DNA from: Cucumis sativus
Lineage: Eukaryota; Streptophyta; Magnoliopsida; Cucurbitales; Cucurbitaceae
NCBI RefSeq assembly: GCF_000004075.3
Contig: NC_026657.2
Coordinates: 37,744,732 to 37,808,731 of the forward strand
Direction of reading: 5' to 3'
DNA: 64,000 nt
The notes under the pieces were generated by a model. The model was not told the origin of the DNA and made no database searches. It worked only from the letters and a program-made list of their open reading frames with translations. The translations under genes were made by a program, and so were the position numbers. Shown here in pieces: positions 47,201-60,650 of this stretch (within the stretch, counting starts at the first letter, position 1; each line of letters starts with the position of its first letter).

Positions 47201-50200
47201 TTTTTTTCCTTCACTACTTTCTGCAACATTAGAGATTGATGTCATTAACATGCTTAAAGCGATTGATCATAAGAGACAAGCACAAGATATCTGAAAGAAA
47301 AAAGTTAAGACTTCCACTAGAATATGAACATATATAGCAACTCAATCCTCGAAACCCTTTCCTTTAAGAGAGCCTCCTTTTGAGGAATTGTCTTTTTGTA
47401 TACTTTGTATCTTTCATTCATTCTCAATAAAAAAAATTAAAACTAAAATAATGTTTTAAAAAAACGCAACATAATCAAAAGTAAAATCACAATAGCAATG
47501 GATAATGTATGCAGAAGAATGGCACATGTTTGAAGAGTTACAAAAGATTTCTCCAATAGATCAAAAGAAAAGGGATACTATAAGAGCTATAAACAGTACA
47601 TTTTCCCTGTTTTACATGTTCTCCCTTGAAGCCTCACAACTATTTTCTTTTCTTTTCTTTTTTCTTTTGGATAAAGACCTCGTAACTGTTTTCTTGGATT
47701 GAAGTTTAAGATTTTCTATTTCCATTAATTACCACTTTCTACAATTAAATACTAGGAAATTGACATTTGAACATCAAATTTTTATTCATTCAACCAACTA
47801 TTTTTATCTGCATAATCTTAAACACTTTCCATGGATAGACATATAGGAGACCTATATGTACAAAACACTTGATGCCGCCAATGGCACCTACAGTTCTAGC
47901 TCAGTTATCCAAGATTCCAAATTTTTATGTAAAATAAATGTTTAAGCATAATGCAGCATTAATATCATATTTCAACTTTTCAAAAGATGCATGTCACATA
48001 TAATAGTAGTAATGAATTTAAGTCAGTACGCAGTAACCAAAGTCAGATCATTTAGAATACGATTCAGCTTAAAGAACTCCTTTGAGCATCTAATACAGAA
48101 ACTTATTACTAGAGCATTTCCCGACTATTGATGAGTATCAAACGGAGATGTCAACAAAAATCTGTGGAGAATTTTCTCGCTTGGCCAAATGCTTCTCTAT
48201 TAGTCTTTTGGTTACAGCTGAATTTACCATTCATTTTTTCTCAGAACACGTGTACACATGTAAAGATTAATTAAAATAGGGATGATCATGATCCAAACAA
48301 CAACTTACTGCCACGAAGAAAGGATAGTCATTAGTTGAATAATTAGCTTAAAACATCAATTGATACCTTCATCTCATCACGTTTTCGGGATTTCAGTTGT
48401 GCTATTTGAGTCTCAGCATCATGGAAACGATCATGGAGGACTTTCTTCTCTGCTGTTAACTTCACAATCTCATCATCCCGCTCAGAGCGAAGCCACTCAA
48501 GCTGACTCTCAATGTCATGTATTTGTTCAGAAAGTTCCTTTTTCTCGCGAGAAAATCGCTCCAACTCAGCCTTCATCTCATTCTGTCAATTTTTTTTAAG
48601 CAAAAATCGTGAAACAAATGAATAAAAAAAAGTTCAAATAAAATTCTTCACATGAATCAATTCCAAAAGCATTTCTTTAACTTTTTGTGTTTATATCACG
48701 TGTTTAAAAGTTAGAAAAATCATGTAAATTTTATGTTAAAGTTCAATATTTTAGTTGTCAAATTCACCATGTTTTCTTCAACATTATTCATTGAATCTCA
48801 GCATCCATACATCATTTAATAGGCAACTCAACCTAACTTATGAGTTATGAGCAATGTACATGGGTAAGCCAGAATCAAATACCTTAAGGCGAATATTCAT
48901 AGCATCAGATTCACTCAACTTTTGTGACAGAGCAGTTTTTTCTTTCATCATATTTGCAATTTCTACTTTGCTTTCTTCACGGATACGGCTGTTTTCCTCT
49001 TCAGTAGCACATAACTGGTGCCAGAGAGCAGCACGATCAACATTTGCTAATTCTGCAACATCTCGCATCATATTTAGCACAGGTCTGATTATTTCTTGTT
49101 CATCACCAATCAACATAACCAGAATTTCCAAATCCATATCTACTTCACGGTTATTTTCTGCACTGCTGGTTACACGATCAACCAATCTTTTTAGCATCCT
49201 GGCCCGATATGACTCACTTGCATACCACTTAAACAATAATGGATACAGCATTTTCACAAACCCTCTAACACGAGGATCTCTAGAGAGTGCTAATGTTTCA
49301 GCAAGACCAACAATTGAAGTAAAATCATCCCGCTGGACTCTCCGCTGCTCATTAGTTTCTCCATCAGTTACAGAATCTCCAGGCTGGAGGCTTTCGGCTA
49401 TGAATCTAGTGTTACTATTTGTTTTTTGAGCAAGACGCTTTTCCAGCACCACAGCAACAGATTTAGCTGTGATGGCACCTCGAGCTACAGCTCTCTCAAA
49501 TGTCTGGGATGCTTCAACGGCAAGACAAGGTATTGATAACAACTCAATCAAGATATAAATATCAGAAAAATGACGAGCAGCATGTAAATCCTGTTCATCC
49601 AATGGATTTAAACTTTCTGAAGTGGGGCCAGCTTCACCAAATAAGAAAAGCTCACGTGATATTTTTGAGCAGAAATCATCAGCATCATCACAATCAATAT
49701 CTCTGAGTATAATATCAGAAACATCACCCCAACTATTTACAGTTTTACTTAATAAATCAAGAACACATGGGGAAACCTCCATGCCCAAATTCTTCAGCCT
49801 ACCACGTACAGATCTCACCTATAGAATGAAGCAGAATATGGTTGTAGTACTCAGAAAAGTAAACATAATAAAAGGGTATAAAGGTTGCAGAAAATAAAAG
49901 CAATGCCCAATCATTCCATATACATACCGCTTCTGAGAGATGTTGGCACTGAGCTCCAGCTTTGAAAACAAAATCTATAGTTGCAGCAAGAGGCTCATCA
50001 TTTGAATCTGCTAAAAACTCAATAGATTTAAATAGAATTTGTTCCCATACTTCAGTGCCACACTCCAATTGACTAAGAGCACCAAAGACCTAAGGAAAAA
50101 CATTGTCCCAATCAAGAGAAAGAAGCGTCATAAAATCAAATTTTAGAAGAAACAAAAATTCCAATACAAAATTAACCATTCGAGCTCAAACATTACATAT

Positions 50201-53200
50201 AGATGTTCCCTTAAAGCAAATGCGGAAGGACCGGAAGGTCAAAGGTATTTCAGTGAATAAGGGTTGAAATGTGGATATATAACACTGCACTTACAGGTAT
50301 CCGCAGTGCTGGCTCAGCACCAGGCTGTTGAAGCCGTTCTAGAAGCACACCAGCAGCCAAAGGATGTTCTGAATGCTCGACCAATTTAGGTACTAGTGCA
50401 ACCAGGTCAGAGTGTAGATGTCTGGGAGCTTTATCCAGCACAAGAGCAATTTTTTGAGCAGACTGAGGCCGTCTTCTTGGTTCAGGACATCCTCGAGGAA
50501 CAGCCCCGTCTAGGGCTCTCAATGAATTTACAATCAAGCCTAAAAGCTCCTCAGATTGCTCAGGCCACTTGGTCTGCAATTCAATTAGTGCTACCAATAA
50601 ATGTCAAGGAACAAAAGAAAGTTGTTCACCACTGAAGCAGCATTAAAATGTACCTTTGTACGAAGGAAGACATTCTCTGAAACCCCAGCAGATGTTTCAG
50701 GTGGATGTATTAGGTCTTCAGGTAAAGACTTACCCTGCCTATCTGTTCTAATCATGTCAGAGCTTTGTACAGCCGGAGCACTACTACTTTCCTCTACAGA
50801 TTCCAATCTCTGAAATGGAGGAAAATCTTCAACCTCTGATGCTGCATTTTCAGTTTCACCTTCCAGTGATGTGGTAGTAGTTCCACTGCCAGAAACAGAA
50901 GGCTTTGAATTTGCTTCCAAATGATCTCCAGAGCCCCCTTCTGAAGGTTGACAACACTCAACCATTATATCTAACAGTAAATCAATAATTGCCTGCTGTA
51001 ATACTTTGACTCCCATCAGCAAATTCATTAAACTGGGGGATGACTCATCTGTTTTTGAGACCTTCTTCCCATCATTGCTACTGGAAAGCTTAGTAGGAAG
51101 AAGTAAGCGCTTAACTTTAGCAGGATCATCAAGATAAACACGAAGTCCAGTAAGAAAGCCTGCAATTGCGCCAGCATCCATTAGAAGTTTTTCTCGCAAA
51201 GTGACTTGTGGTTGTGAAGGATTATCCCCATATGTTAGATGAAACCCAGCTGTGGATAGAAGGTTTCTGAAAATGTCTTCTTCATCACCACTTATTCCTT
51301 CGCTATCTTCTGAATCAATGAGTTCGTCTGGATCAGTAGTCAAAGCATCCTGATCATCTTCTGAAGCCAAAACCTGAAAAGGAAGGCACGGCTTGAAATC
51401 AAATCACATACTCATCTCACATTGTAAAAAATATGGGAGTTTTTTTATTGTTTTAGGAAACAAATTTCATTGATGTATGAAATTTACAAAAGAAGGGAAA
51501 TAGCCCAAACCAAAAGAGTTCCAAGAGATTTCTCCAATTGATCAAAAGAGATGTAAGGTTATAAGAAAGATATGGGAGTTCAAAAATATTAATTTTGAAA
51601 TAACTGATTTATAAATAGCCTATGGGAAATGATAGGCACAGTTAAGTCAAAAATTGTAGCTCAAGAGACAAACAACTGAAACAAGTATCCATGAATTTCT
51701 TCCTCTTCCCTGATCACTGATGAATTCTACACTTCTGCTGAAAAGTATATATCCAAAGTGTGAACAAATCAGGGAAAAGAAAAGATATCTTCTGTGCCAT
51801 TTTTTATTTAGCAAGATAATGAACTTACATTATAACTTCCTTTAGATAGTCTTCTTCTTAAAACAATACTATTACAGAAGCCAAGACCTCAAAAGTCGAA
51901 CTAACAACACTTGAACTGTTAAAATACAAATCTTATGTAGACATTCAAAGGTAAAAGCCAAGGAATTTGAAGAAACCAATAGTAAGTAAAGACAAATTAA
52001 GTAATCAAGAATCAAGAGAAAAATAACTTTCCCTTACTGACAAAGGACAAGAAAGCAATAGAGAGATTTGAGCCTAAGTAAATAACTCTAGTACTTGGTG
52101 AATATGAAAATTTTATAAGAAAAGATTTCACACAATTACAAGAGTAAAACCAAAAGTGATGCACACAGTAAAACAGTGTTCAACTACTTGAAATTTGGAA
52201 AGAAACAAAAGCTACTGACCACCATCTTCACAAGCTATATAGTTCTAATGGTCTTAAGAGTTTTTCTTTGTAATAAATCATATCATCAACTAAATATTTA
52301 TTCTCTATCTTATTATCTTGGATTGGAACTCATTTTTGTATAGTTAGCTCACTTAGTTTGCTGCCCATTCATACACCCTTTTGTCTTTCATTTTTCTCAA
52401 TGAAATCTTGGTTTCTAAATTTTTTAAACAATGAAATATTTGTTTCCTGTAAAAGAGAACAAAAAGAAAACAGAACCAAGGCAACATCCACTGACCTCAA
52501 GATCTGAAAACTCAAACCAAGGGCAGCAATCCAATATTTCGCATACAAAAACAACGGTATCTCGTACAAGAAACCCCGCTTCTGCCTCTAGCATATCCGA
52601 TACCTTCATGAATTGCAAGACAGAATTATTCCATGTCTTTGTACAAATAGAAGACTCCTTCCACACAGTTTTTGCTGGATACTTTTGATTCACCACGGCC
52701 ATTTTGTATCTGACCCAAAAGTTTTTATCTGGATCACTGCCAACAGACTGATCACTCTCCAGATAGATGCAAATGGTGTCAAAGGACTCATAGACACCTG
52801 CAAGGTTTTAAACAAACTTATCATACAAACTCACGACAATTTTTATAAGAAGTTACAAACATCAGGATTGCCACCTAAATAAGGAAGATACAAAAGACAT
52901 ACCAATACGGAGCTCACATCCACCAGCTTGAAAGAATTTACTAAAAATTTTACGAGTCTCCATTATTTCCTTGAAAGACAAGAAGTTCTCCACCTTCCAT
53001 GTAAATGAACTTTTTTTTGCGACCTTATCTGTCAGAGACCCGGAACCAGATGGCTCCATGTCTTGATCAATAAAATCCTGCATCACAGATGTCTCCTTTA
53101 ATATAAGGACCTCTGCTGAGAATATTACAGTATCCTGAACCAGAAACCCGGAATCCTGATCAAAGAGGCTGGTAAGTGTGACAAATTCACGCCATCCCCA

Positions 53201-55346
53201 GTCTTTTGCAGCTTTAGAGTACCGGTTTTGAGACTCCTTTGTAACAGATTTCTCTTCCATCTTCTGGTTTACTACTGACAACCGATGACTCACAAAACAA
53301 CTCCAATCACTGGAAGTATTTCTTGAATCCGTAACTTCAAGAAAAACTGAAAGGTGACATGGTGGTTGAGACTGCCCTGGTACCAGCAAGTAGAAAGGAC
53401 AATTTCATCAAGGTATCCTAATACAAGGACTAACAACAAACAACAGTATATGTGTACTGTTAAATTGTTATTCAACTTAATATGCAACTCTATCAATATG
53501 GAAACAATTAACAATGATATTCAACCATCAGAGACACCCAGCATTATCTAACCAAACGTTGTCTCAACACAAACCATTTCCAGCAAAAAGGTATGAAGTG
53601 TAAGAGTAACTTGAAAGCACTATATTCATATACAAGTTTTGTTCTCAGAAGCAAACAAATCATACAGAGTGAGATGTGCTTGAAAAAAATTCAGCTGAAA
53701 AAACCATAATAAAGAATAAAAATAAGTTACCTAGATCTTAACCACGGCAAGCTGAAATGCCAAACAAAGTTTTCAATGATTAAGAGAAATCTACAAGTAC
53801 TTAAACACAATCATATTAAATTTAACAGATACAATATAAATATTTTTATAGGATAAAATTCTAGATGTTTCAGTTTTTCTTTTTTTTCTTTCTTTCTTTT
53901 AGTAGGGTCTCTCGTCCTCTTTCTAATCTAATTTTGGTTTGGTGTATACAGCAGAGAAGTTCCTGGGAAAAGTTTGGACATACCTCGAGGATAAACAATG
54001 AGACGACAGTCGCGGTTCCCAACCTGAAATCTCCTGCTCTTGATGCAAAGACCTGTAATCTTCCTCTTCTTCAATAGGTCCTTAAGCCTTGTGAAGTTCT
54101 CAATCCTCCACGTGAATTTCCCCATGTGACCATCTGATTTTCTAATTCCACTTCCATTTCTACCTCCAATTAATCCGCCATTCTTTGAAAAATTACTAAA
54201 CTCCTTGATCACATGAAAGGAGGTACTAAACACAGCAGTATCGTCAACTAAAAAACCAGAATCTTGGCCAACAAAATCAGACATCTTCATATAGTCATTC
54301 CACCCCAAACTGGTATTGTCCCCACTCTTATTATCAGCTGCAAATCTCCCATATGAGTCTCGATGCATGTGATTCAAAGCAGGCTTCTGGTTTAACACGG
54401 ACATCCGGAACAAACACCAACAACTCCTATCAGGTAATATTACTGTCTTTTCGGTATCCTTGCTCTCTAGACACATTGACAAATACTCAGCCCCATTAAC
54501 TGAGCTCTGATAGACACTGATCCTCAAATTACACTCTCCAGCCGGGAACACAGGACTCATTATTTTCTGTGTTTTAATCATTTCTTTAAACAAACTAAAA
54601 TTATGAACTTTCCATGTGAATTTACCGCTGAGCACCTCAGGCGCAGGGCAAGCAACAAGCGAGGATGTCATCATCATAGATGAGGCTGGCTCATTGTTAT
54701 CCCGAGTAAAGTTTACAGACTCATTGAGAATTAAAATATCAGCAGTTATCAAAATAGACTCGTTACTAAACAAATAACCAAGCTTAGAATCAAACACGGT
54801 GGAAGAAGGAGTAAAATCGCACCATCCGTGTGACTTCTTCTTGCTCGAGAAACGATGCCATGAATCCCGATGAACGGTCTTCGAATCATCGAGAACGTTG
54901 ACGATAGCCAGACGATAACTCGCAAAGCAATCCCATTTAGAAGAGGATGTGCCGCGCGGGTCGACGATTTGAAGGTAGATTGAAATATACCCAGGGAGTG
55001 CTTGGGAATCCCCTTTTGGATATATCAATAAACGACAATCGTAACCTCCAACCTCAAAGTACTTGCTCCATAGAGCCCTAGCCTTGATTCTCGGAAAATT
55101 TTGTACTGTCCATCTACAGACCGCGGAGAAGTTCCCTCGTCGATCGACAGTAACCGTTTCTTGTGCACCGCCGCCATCTCTTGAACCGACGGCCAAATCC
55201 TCTGCAGCAGCTGCAGCAGATATGGATTGAGGCTTCTCCGACGGTGTCGTCGACGATGAAGACGACGATGAGGAGGAGGATTGGGAGTGGTCCGATGAAG
55301 CCGTGGTGGATGATGAAGATACTGCTTCAGATATACTCTGCTTCAT
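44239..55346 (-). CDS. Four-MATH-domain TRAF-like protein with coiled-coil C-terminus, 1686 aa
   Basis: Ten exons (minus strand): 55346-53984, 53376-52903, 52797-52496, 51373-50654, 50573-50295, 50089-49928, 49818-48883, 48582-48367, 47220-46960, 44586-44239; 5061 nt. It matches the large TRAF-like family of Arabidopsis At2g25320. A Ser/Ala-rich N-terminus is followed by four MATH domains at about 71-205 (FSAVCRWTVQNFPRIKARAL), 240-380 (GKFTWKVHNFSLFKEMIKTQ), 415-560 (MGKFTWRIENFTRLKDLLKK) and 590-735 (SSFTWKVENFLSFKEIMETR). MATH domains bind partner proteins. A Ser/Glu-rich segment, then a long helical, HEAT/ARM-like part follows. Residues about 1370-1590 form a coiled coil (ERFSREKKELSEQIHDIESQ, KNALAERLKSAEAARKRFDE). 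The tail is Gly/Pro/His-rich and ends in VGPWFNHA. No RING is present, so it is not a ligase itself. The open frame extends upstream only through a GTG (55412), so the ATG at 55346 is chosen. The cellular role is unknown to me. Confidence 0.93.
44587..46959 (-). mobile_element. Long last intron of the MATH gene with a retroelement-like insert
   Basis: At 2.4 kb this is by far the longest intron of the gene. Its middle (about 44870-46700) has less AT-rich, C-rich noncoding sequence. The phrase CTCTCGC..ACAA..CTAA.TCCT.A.ATATT.G.CTACC appears near both ends (about 44891 and 46646), as terminal repeats might. A 77-codon minus-strand frame (46269-46502; GMDPESIEHWESLHGQPIEM) resembles a broken element protein, but I cannot name it. 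Classing it as an LTR-type relic is inference. The splice sites at both ends of the intron are normal. Confidence 0.35.
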
Positions 55347-56820
55347 TGTTTCGTTTCTCTTTTGAGGGCTTTGTTCGTTCGTTCGTTCGTTCGTTTTGGT
55401 TTTTCTCTTCACTTTTGCTGTTTTTTTTTTCTTTTTTTCCTTTTTCCTTTTTCCTCTTTTTTTTTTTTAATGAAATTCACGTAGAGAGCGAATGAAGAAG
55501 AAGATGGAGAAGAAGAAAGAAATTATAAATTAAATTAAATTAAATTAAAATAAATAGAAATGTATATATATATATAAAGAGAGAGAGAAGGTTTTGTGAT
55601 GTGTGGGTGAGAGATGGTACGAACAGTGAAGCTTTGGACAACGAGATGCGCTTCATATGCTAACTTGCGCCTTCTTTTCCCCTCTAATTTTCTTCTTCTA
55701 TCATTCTTTTTGTTTCTTCAAATAATAGTATTAAATTGCATCTATAATTTCATCGATACTTTTACATTTCCATTATATATAATATAAATAATAGACAGGT
55801 TAACCTCACGAAATTCTATAATCTTTACTTACTAATTTAAATTTAACTTTTTTTTTGTCCTATTTTAATAATCTTTTCTAGAAATAACTATTGAAATTAA
55901 TATTTTTTTTGTCGAAATTTTGGTGAAATTAAGAGTTTAATATTTTTATTGACGTTCATATTTTAAATTTTAATTTGGAGTTTGTTCCATATTAGTTATT
56001 GTATTTTTATTTGTTGAAGTTTAATAGATATATGTTAATAAATCTTAAATTTATTTATTCATATTCCACTTATTTTTAAATTTTTATTTTTTAGAAAAGG
56101 GTATTGATAACAATTTTACTATAAAAGTATAAGTTTTAAAAATATATATACAAAATAAATATTTCACTGGAATGAAAAAAATTATTTTATTTATTTAACT
56201 TTGTTAACAGTTAATTTTGAAATTAAATTTAAAAATTATTAAAGATATAAATATTCAAATCGAACGAATTTTAAAGTATGGAATTAAAATGATGTTTTAT
56301 ATATATTTTTTTTTTTGTAAAATATTGATTTCGTCGATATACCTTTCCTTGTCAAAATTTTATAAAAATATCGTAAGCACTTCTCAACTTTTGAATTCAA
56401 TTTTGTATTTTATAGATTTATAACTATAAAAAAAATTAACAATAAAATTGTCAATCACTCGATTTTGAAAAATATTAATCAGAGGGATGATATATCTTAA
56501 TGAAATTAAAAATTCAAAGTTTATTACATATTTATAAAATTAATTGATCTACTAGACAGGAAATTAAAAAAAACTATTAAATAGTTTATATATACATATA
56601 TATAAATAAATAAAGTGAATCTCATTTAAATTTATAAATAATTATAATATCAATAAATTAATAAATTTATTAACTTTAACATGACCTTCATCCGTAAGAG
56701 TCGAAACTCTCATTTATTTAATATTTCTCTATTAAGTTTAAATAAACATTTTTTTGTGTTTTTCATTGTATTAAAAATAATTTATTTTTAGAGGATTTGC
56801 GATAGATACACACAAAAAAA
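55347..56820. other. 5' flank of the MATH gene and AT-rich intergenic
   Basis: The leader contains five copies of GTTC (55373-55394 on the plus strand) and a long pyrimidine tract (55427-55470 on the plus strand, purine on the coding strand). A TA/GA simple repeat is at 55564-55592. Beyond 55680 the sequence is very AT-rich; the frame at 56217-56423 is low-complexity. Confidence 0.45.
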
Positions 56821-57830
56821 TGAAACTACTTATAAGATATAGCAAAAGACTTAAACGAGTCACAGGACATTTTAAAATACAGCAAGATATTAAAACTATT
56901 TACAAAATATAGTAAAATTCATCAAATTTGAATGATTTTTTCAATAATAATAAAAATTTATTTATACTTTTATGCCAAAAAAAAATCAGAAAAATAATTA
57001 ATTACACTTGATTTTGCATAAAATGCAAATAGTTTGTTCATTTTGGCATTTTTTACCATTCTTTATATATATATTATAAATTGTTTCCATTTTTTTTCTA
57101 TTCATGACAATTCTCCAATTATACTTACTAAATTAAATTTATCTTTTTTATATTAGAAAAAAAAAACCCTTAATTTGGTATGCATTTTACTTTTCTTTAA
57201 ATAGAGCAACTTCTTTTAAGTGCTTCTAACATGTGAGTGTGATTTTAATGCATATTGTAGTATGATAAAACTACTTTTATCTTTTTGCATTTAAAAATAA
57301 TAATTAAAAAAAGAGCCTAAATTTGGTATGTATTTTACTTTTCTCTAAATACAGCAACCTTTTTAGTTCTACTAACATGTGAGTGGATGCTTTTAATATA
57401 TATTCTAGTGTGATAAACTATTCTTATCCTTTTTAGTTTTTATTTTTTTAAAAAAAAACTTAACTTGATAGGAAAACTAAAAGATAGTTCGAATGGTTGA
57501 AAATAGTTATAAAATATAGTAGAAGTTTAAAATCTATCGATTTTAGACATATAGATTATAAAACTTTGCTATATTTCAATTCGTTTTGTTATATTTGAAA
57601 ACAACTAAATTTGGAATTAGTGTTGTAGTATGTGAATGAGTGATTTTAATATTTAATATTTGTGAAAATATAGTATATATTTAAGAGGAATTTTTAAGAA
57701 TAATAAAAGAAATACAAACTATTTGTACTTTATGGTAAAAATCACTAAATGACAAAAACTCATTACGCTGTGCTATAAAGTGTAAATAGTTTCTTCATTT
57801 TGCTATTTTGACAATTCTCTTAAATACGAT
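56820..57830. repeat. Cluster of 'tatagcaaaa'-type AT-rich repeats and a tandem duplication
   Basis: The words CTATTTACAAAATATAG and CTTATAAGATATAGCAAAAG recur at 56825-56945, 57505-57560 and 57715-57830. A direct duplication with a 148-bp period spans 57171-57450; both copies contain ATTTGGTATG, TTTTACTTTTCT.TAAATA.A, and CTAACATGTGAGTG. A third, weaker copy begins near 57600. Confidence 0.6.
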
Positions 57831-58229
57831 AGAAATGAGTGGTTGCAGCAATTGGACCCTAAAATGTGGGATGGGCTAAAACAAAATGTAAATGAGGTCA
57901 AACGACCCCTAAATGTTTACAAAACAAAAAGAAAAATACAGTTTTTTTAGTGTAACAACTGGATTTTAAAAAACGAGGGAGTTGAAATGGAGCGAAGAGG
58001 TTAGTCACACATATTGACGGTGATCCTTAAGCCACACAGTTGAATATCAAAAACTATGAGGGTGGGATGTCAAACACAAGAGCAACATAATTATTCTAAC
58101 AATGACACTCGCACAAAACCAATGGTAAAATCTATTTCATATGGAATTGATGAATAACATAGACAATTTTTTGACCTCATTATCATAACTAACATTTGCC
58201 ATCAAAAGATCTTAAAGAATCTTGAAATT

Positions 58230-60470
58230 AGTTTCTGTCACACCCCATCTCGAAGCTCCTCTTCACTAGGCCCAAGACGGCGACACGAGGCCGATTGACA
58301 TTGTTCTCCTTCTAACAATACTTGTTGACTCAACTTAACCTGGACTTAAAACTCTCTTTTTAAACATCTACACTGCGGAAAACATCTAAAATCTGAAAAC
58401 ATAAAACTTTATAACATCTTCAAGACATTTAACCAATAGAAAATTTGTTTAAACAAGTCTTATGTAAACATAAATGAAATCAGAGTCTCAACAACACAAA
58501 ACTTAGCTTAACAAACTCAACTCAAGTAGTTCTTACTAGTTTCACAGAGTAGGCGGATTTCTGTCAGGCATAAAAACTACAATCTCTACCTATAAGAAAA
58601 TAAAACATTGAAGGATGAGCTATAAAGCCTCATGAGTGACAACTTTTAAAAACAAAACATGCTTACTAAAATAAGTATGCAAACACTTAGAAATAAGTAT
58701 TTACATTACACTTTCTCGAGGCAAGTATTTCTAGCAAAGCAACTCATGGCTTAAGATCAAATAGCATAACTTTACTACATTGTGGTAGGTTATGTCCAAT
58801 ACCCCCAACGTCTTCTTTTCTAACTATAACTCTACGATGTAGGTAGGGCACACTCAATACTCCGATCGTCTTTGTTGTAGTGGGGCATGTTTGGCACTCA
58901 TGACAGGATCGTTGTCATTGAGTACACTCAACATCGACAACAAAATAATTTTTTTGTGCACATAATATCATCATAATCTCAATCTCAAATCTCAGTCATG
59001 CATCTAGTGTCAATATTAGAAACATTGTAACATGTAATAATGCTTTGCTTTTAAGTATACTTGCTTAAATCTCAATTTAGCTTAACTTGTACTTAGCTAC
59101 TAGAGCTCTTAACCCGATGCTACTCTTGCATCATGCTTGCTTAAACATACTTTTAACTTAATATATCTTTACAAACTTGGCGTTCAAATATTTTGCTTAG
59201 AAATCTCATGTTCTAAAGAATATATTCAACTCATGCTTTAAAACTTAAATCATACATACTTATTTTATAAATCTCATCTAACTCTTTCTAAACTTGAAAC
59301 TCATACTTTGTAAATCATTTACAACTTTAATTCAAATAGTTTAACTCAAAGCGTGTTATAAATATAATTTATAATAAAACAAGTTTAGAAATTCATTTGA
59401 AACTCATTTTTGTCACTCACAAACTTTCAGCTAGTTCCTCGATCTATAGATTTGTCTTGCCTCCTCTTGCCCTGAAACACTAAAAAAACTCAGGTCAAAC
59501 TTGGGTTTCAAACTAAGAGAAATTTCCTCAACTTCTTCTATTTTCTCTTTCTACTCAAGGAACCCTTTTATAGCTCACCTTGATCTCTTTGTAGTCTTGG
59601 TCACCTTGACTTGCCCTAAACACTTGTAAATAGCTTGCCCTAACTCAAAATCAAGCCATGTACAAGATTTAGAGTCTAAATCAGAAGTCCTAATTCGTAA
59701 ACCTTGTTCTTATGTTTCTTAAACAAGGAGGCAAAGGGACTAAACCCTCAAGCCTTAACTCTTCTCCTTCAACTTAAACATGCGAAAACCCATACTTTTT
59801 GGATGTTTCTTGAAGGGAAACATAATTATGATACATGCTTGATTTCCTTTACTTGCTTTGGCGCAAAACCCTCAAGAATCTCCACCATTCCCAAGCTCTT
59901 CTCATTCCTCCTCTCTTTGAAGTAAATGATGGAAAAATTAGAGAAATATGACTAGAAGAGAGCTTTAAAAAGATTAGCGTCCACTTTACACTAAAACCCT
60001 CAAAACAAAAACTTTTTGGAAATATGTCTGTCATGTGCTTTTTAATGATCTCGACTGGGATTGGCCCAAGATCCTTTAGAACTCTCACCTTTCTCGATCG
60101 AAAAGACCTGAGATTAACCGAGAACACATCTCCAAAAACTTCATGTATTTCATCTCGGCCGCCAAGCACTGAGATGCTCGTACTTAGCTCTGGGATTTAC
60201 CTTCTGTCTTAAATCTTTCTTGAGATCTTCTCAAACTGCTCGAGATTGTGTTAACCAAAGTTCTCTATCTTTTCTCTCTATCGAACAAGACCAAGTTCTT
60301 AAGCCTTTTCCCTGGGATGACCAATCTGAGACTTTCACTTGGCTCTTCTAAACTCTAAAATGTTGTCCCAATATGCTTGACTTGGCTCGAGACTCTTTGG
60401 GCAACACTTAACCCTTCCTCAAGTCTTAGCAAGCAAATGAGATAGAAGATTGAGTATTACAATTTCTACC
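58230..60470. mobile_element. Noncoding repeat, probable LTR-retroelement relic
   Basis: An abrupt change from AT-rich sequence to moderate GC begins around TGTCACACCCCATCTCGAAG (58238) and continues past 60400, ending near GTATTACAATTTCTACC. There is no frame with a pol or gag motif. The composition, the TGTCACACCCC start and the lack of exons suggest a solo LTR or a derivative of one. Start and end are approximate, and I could not identify a target-site duplication. Confidence 0.4.
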
Positions 60471-60554
60471 TAAAACATCGAAAAATGTTGGCCTTAAGTG
60501 CTCTGAAAAGATTGTTAAACATGGTTAGCGAACTCCACAATGCGTGTAAGAACT

Positions 60555-60650
60555 AAGAGGGTGTTTGGAGTAATAAGTGAGTTATTATAGTTAAGTTATA
60601 ATAATTTGTGTTTGACTGTAGACTATTTTAGTTTGGACACAGTTTGTTGA
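60555..60650 (-). repeat. Reverse-orientation end of the 18116/21186 repeat family
   Basis: The words GGGTGTTTGGAGTAA, GTTATAATAATTTGTGTTTG and GTAGACTATTTTAGTTTGG match, in reverse complement, the tail of the composite block (CACAGATTATAATAA; CTCAAACGCCCCCTA). It is probably a truncated member or one end of the element. Confidence 0.45.

Noticed and set aside
55347..55412. Extension of the MATH gene upstream of 55346
   Set aside because: The upstream frame begins only at GTG and encodes a low-complexity run from a GTTC repeat.
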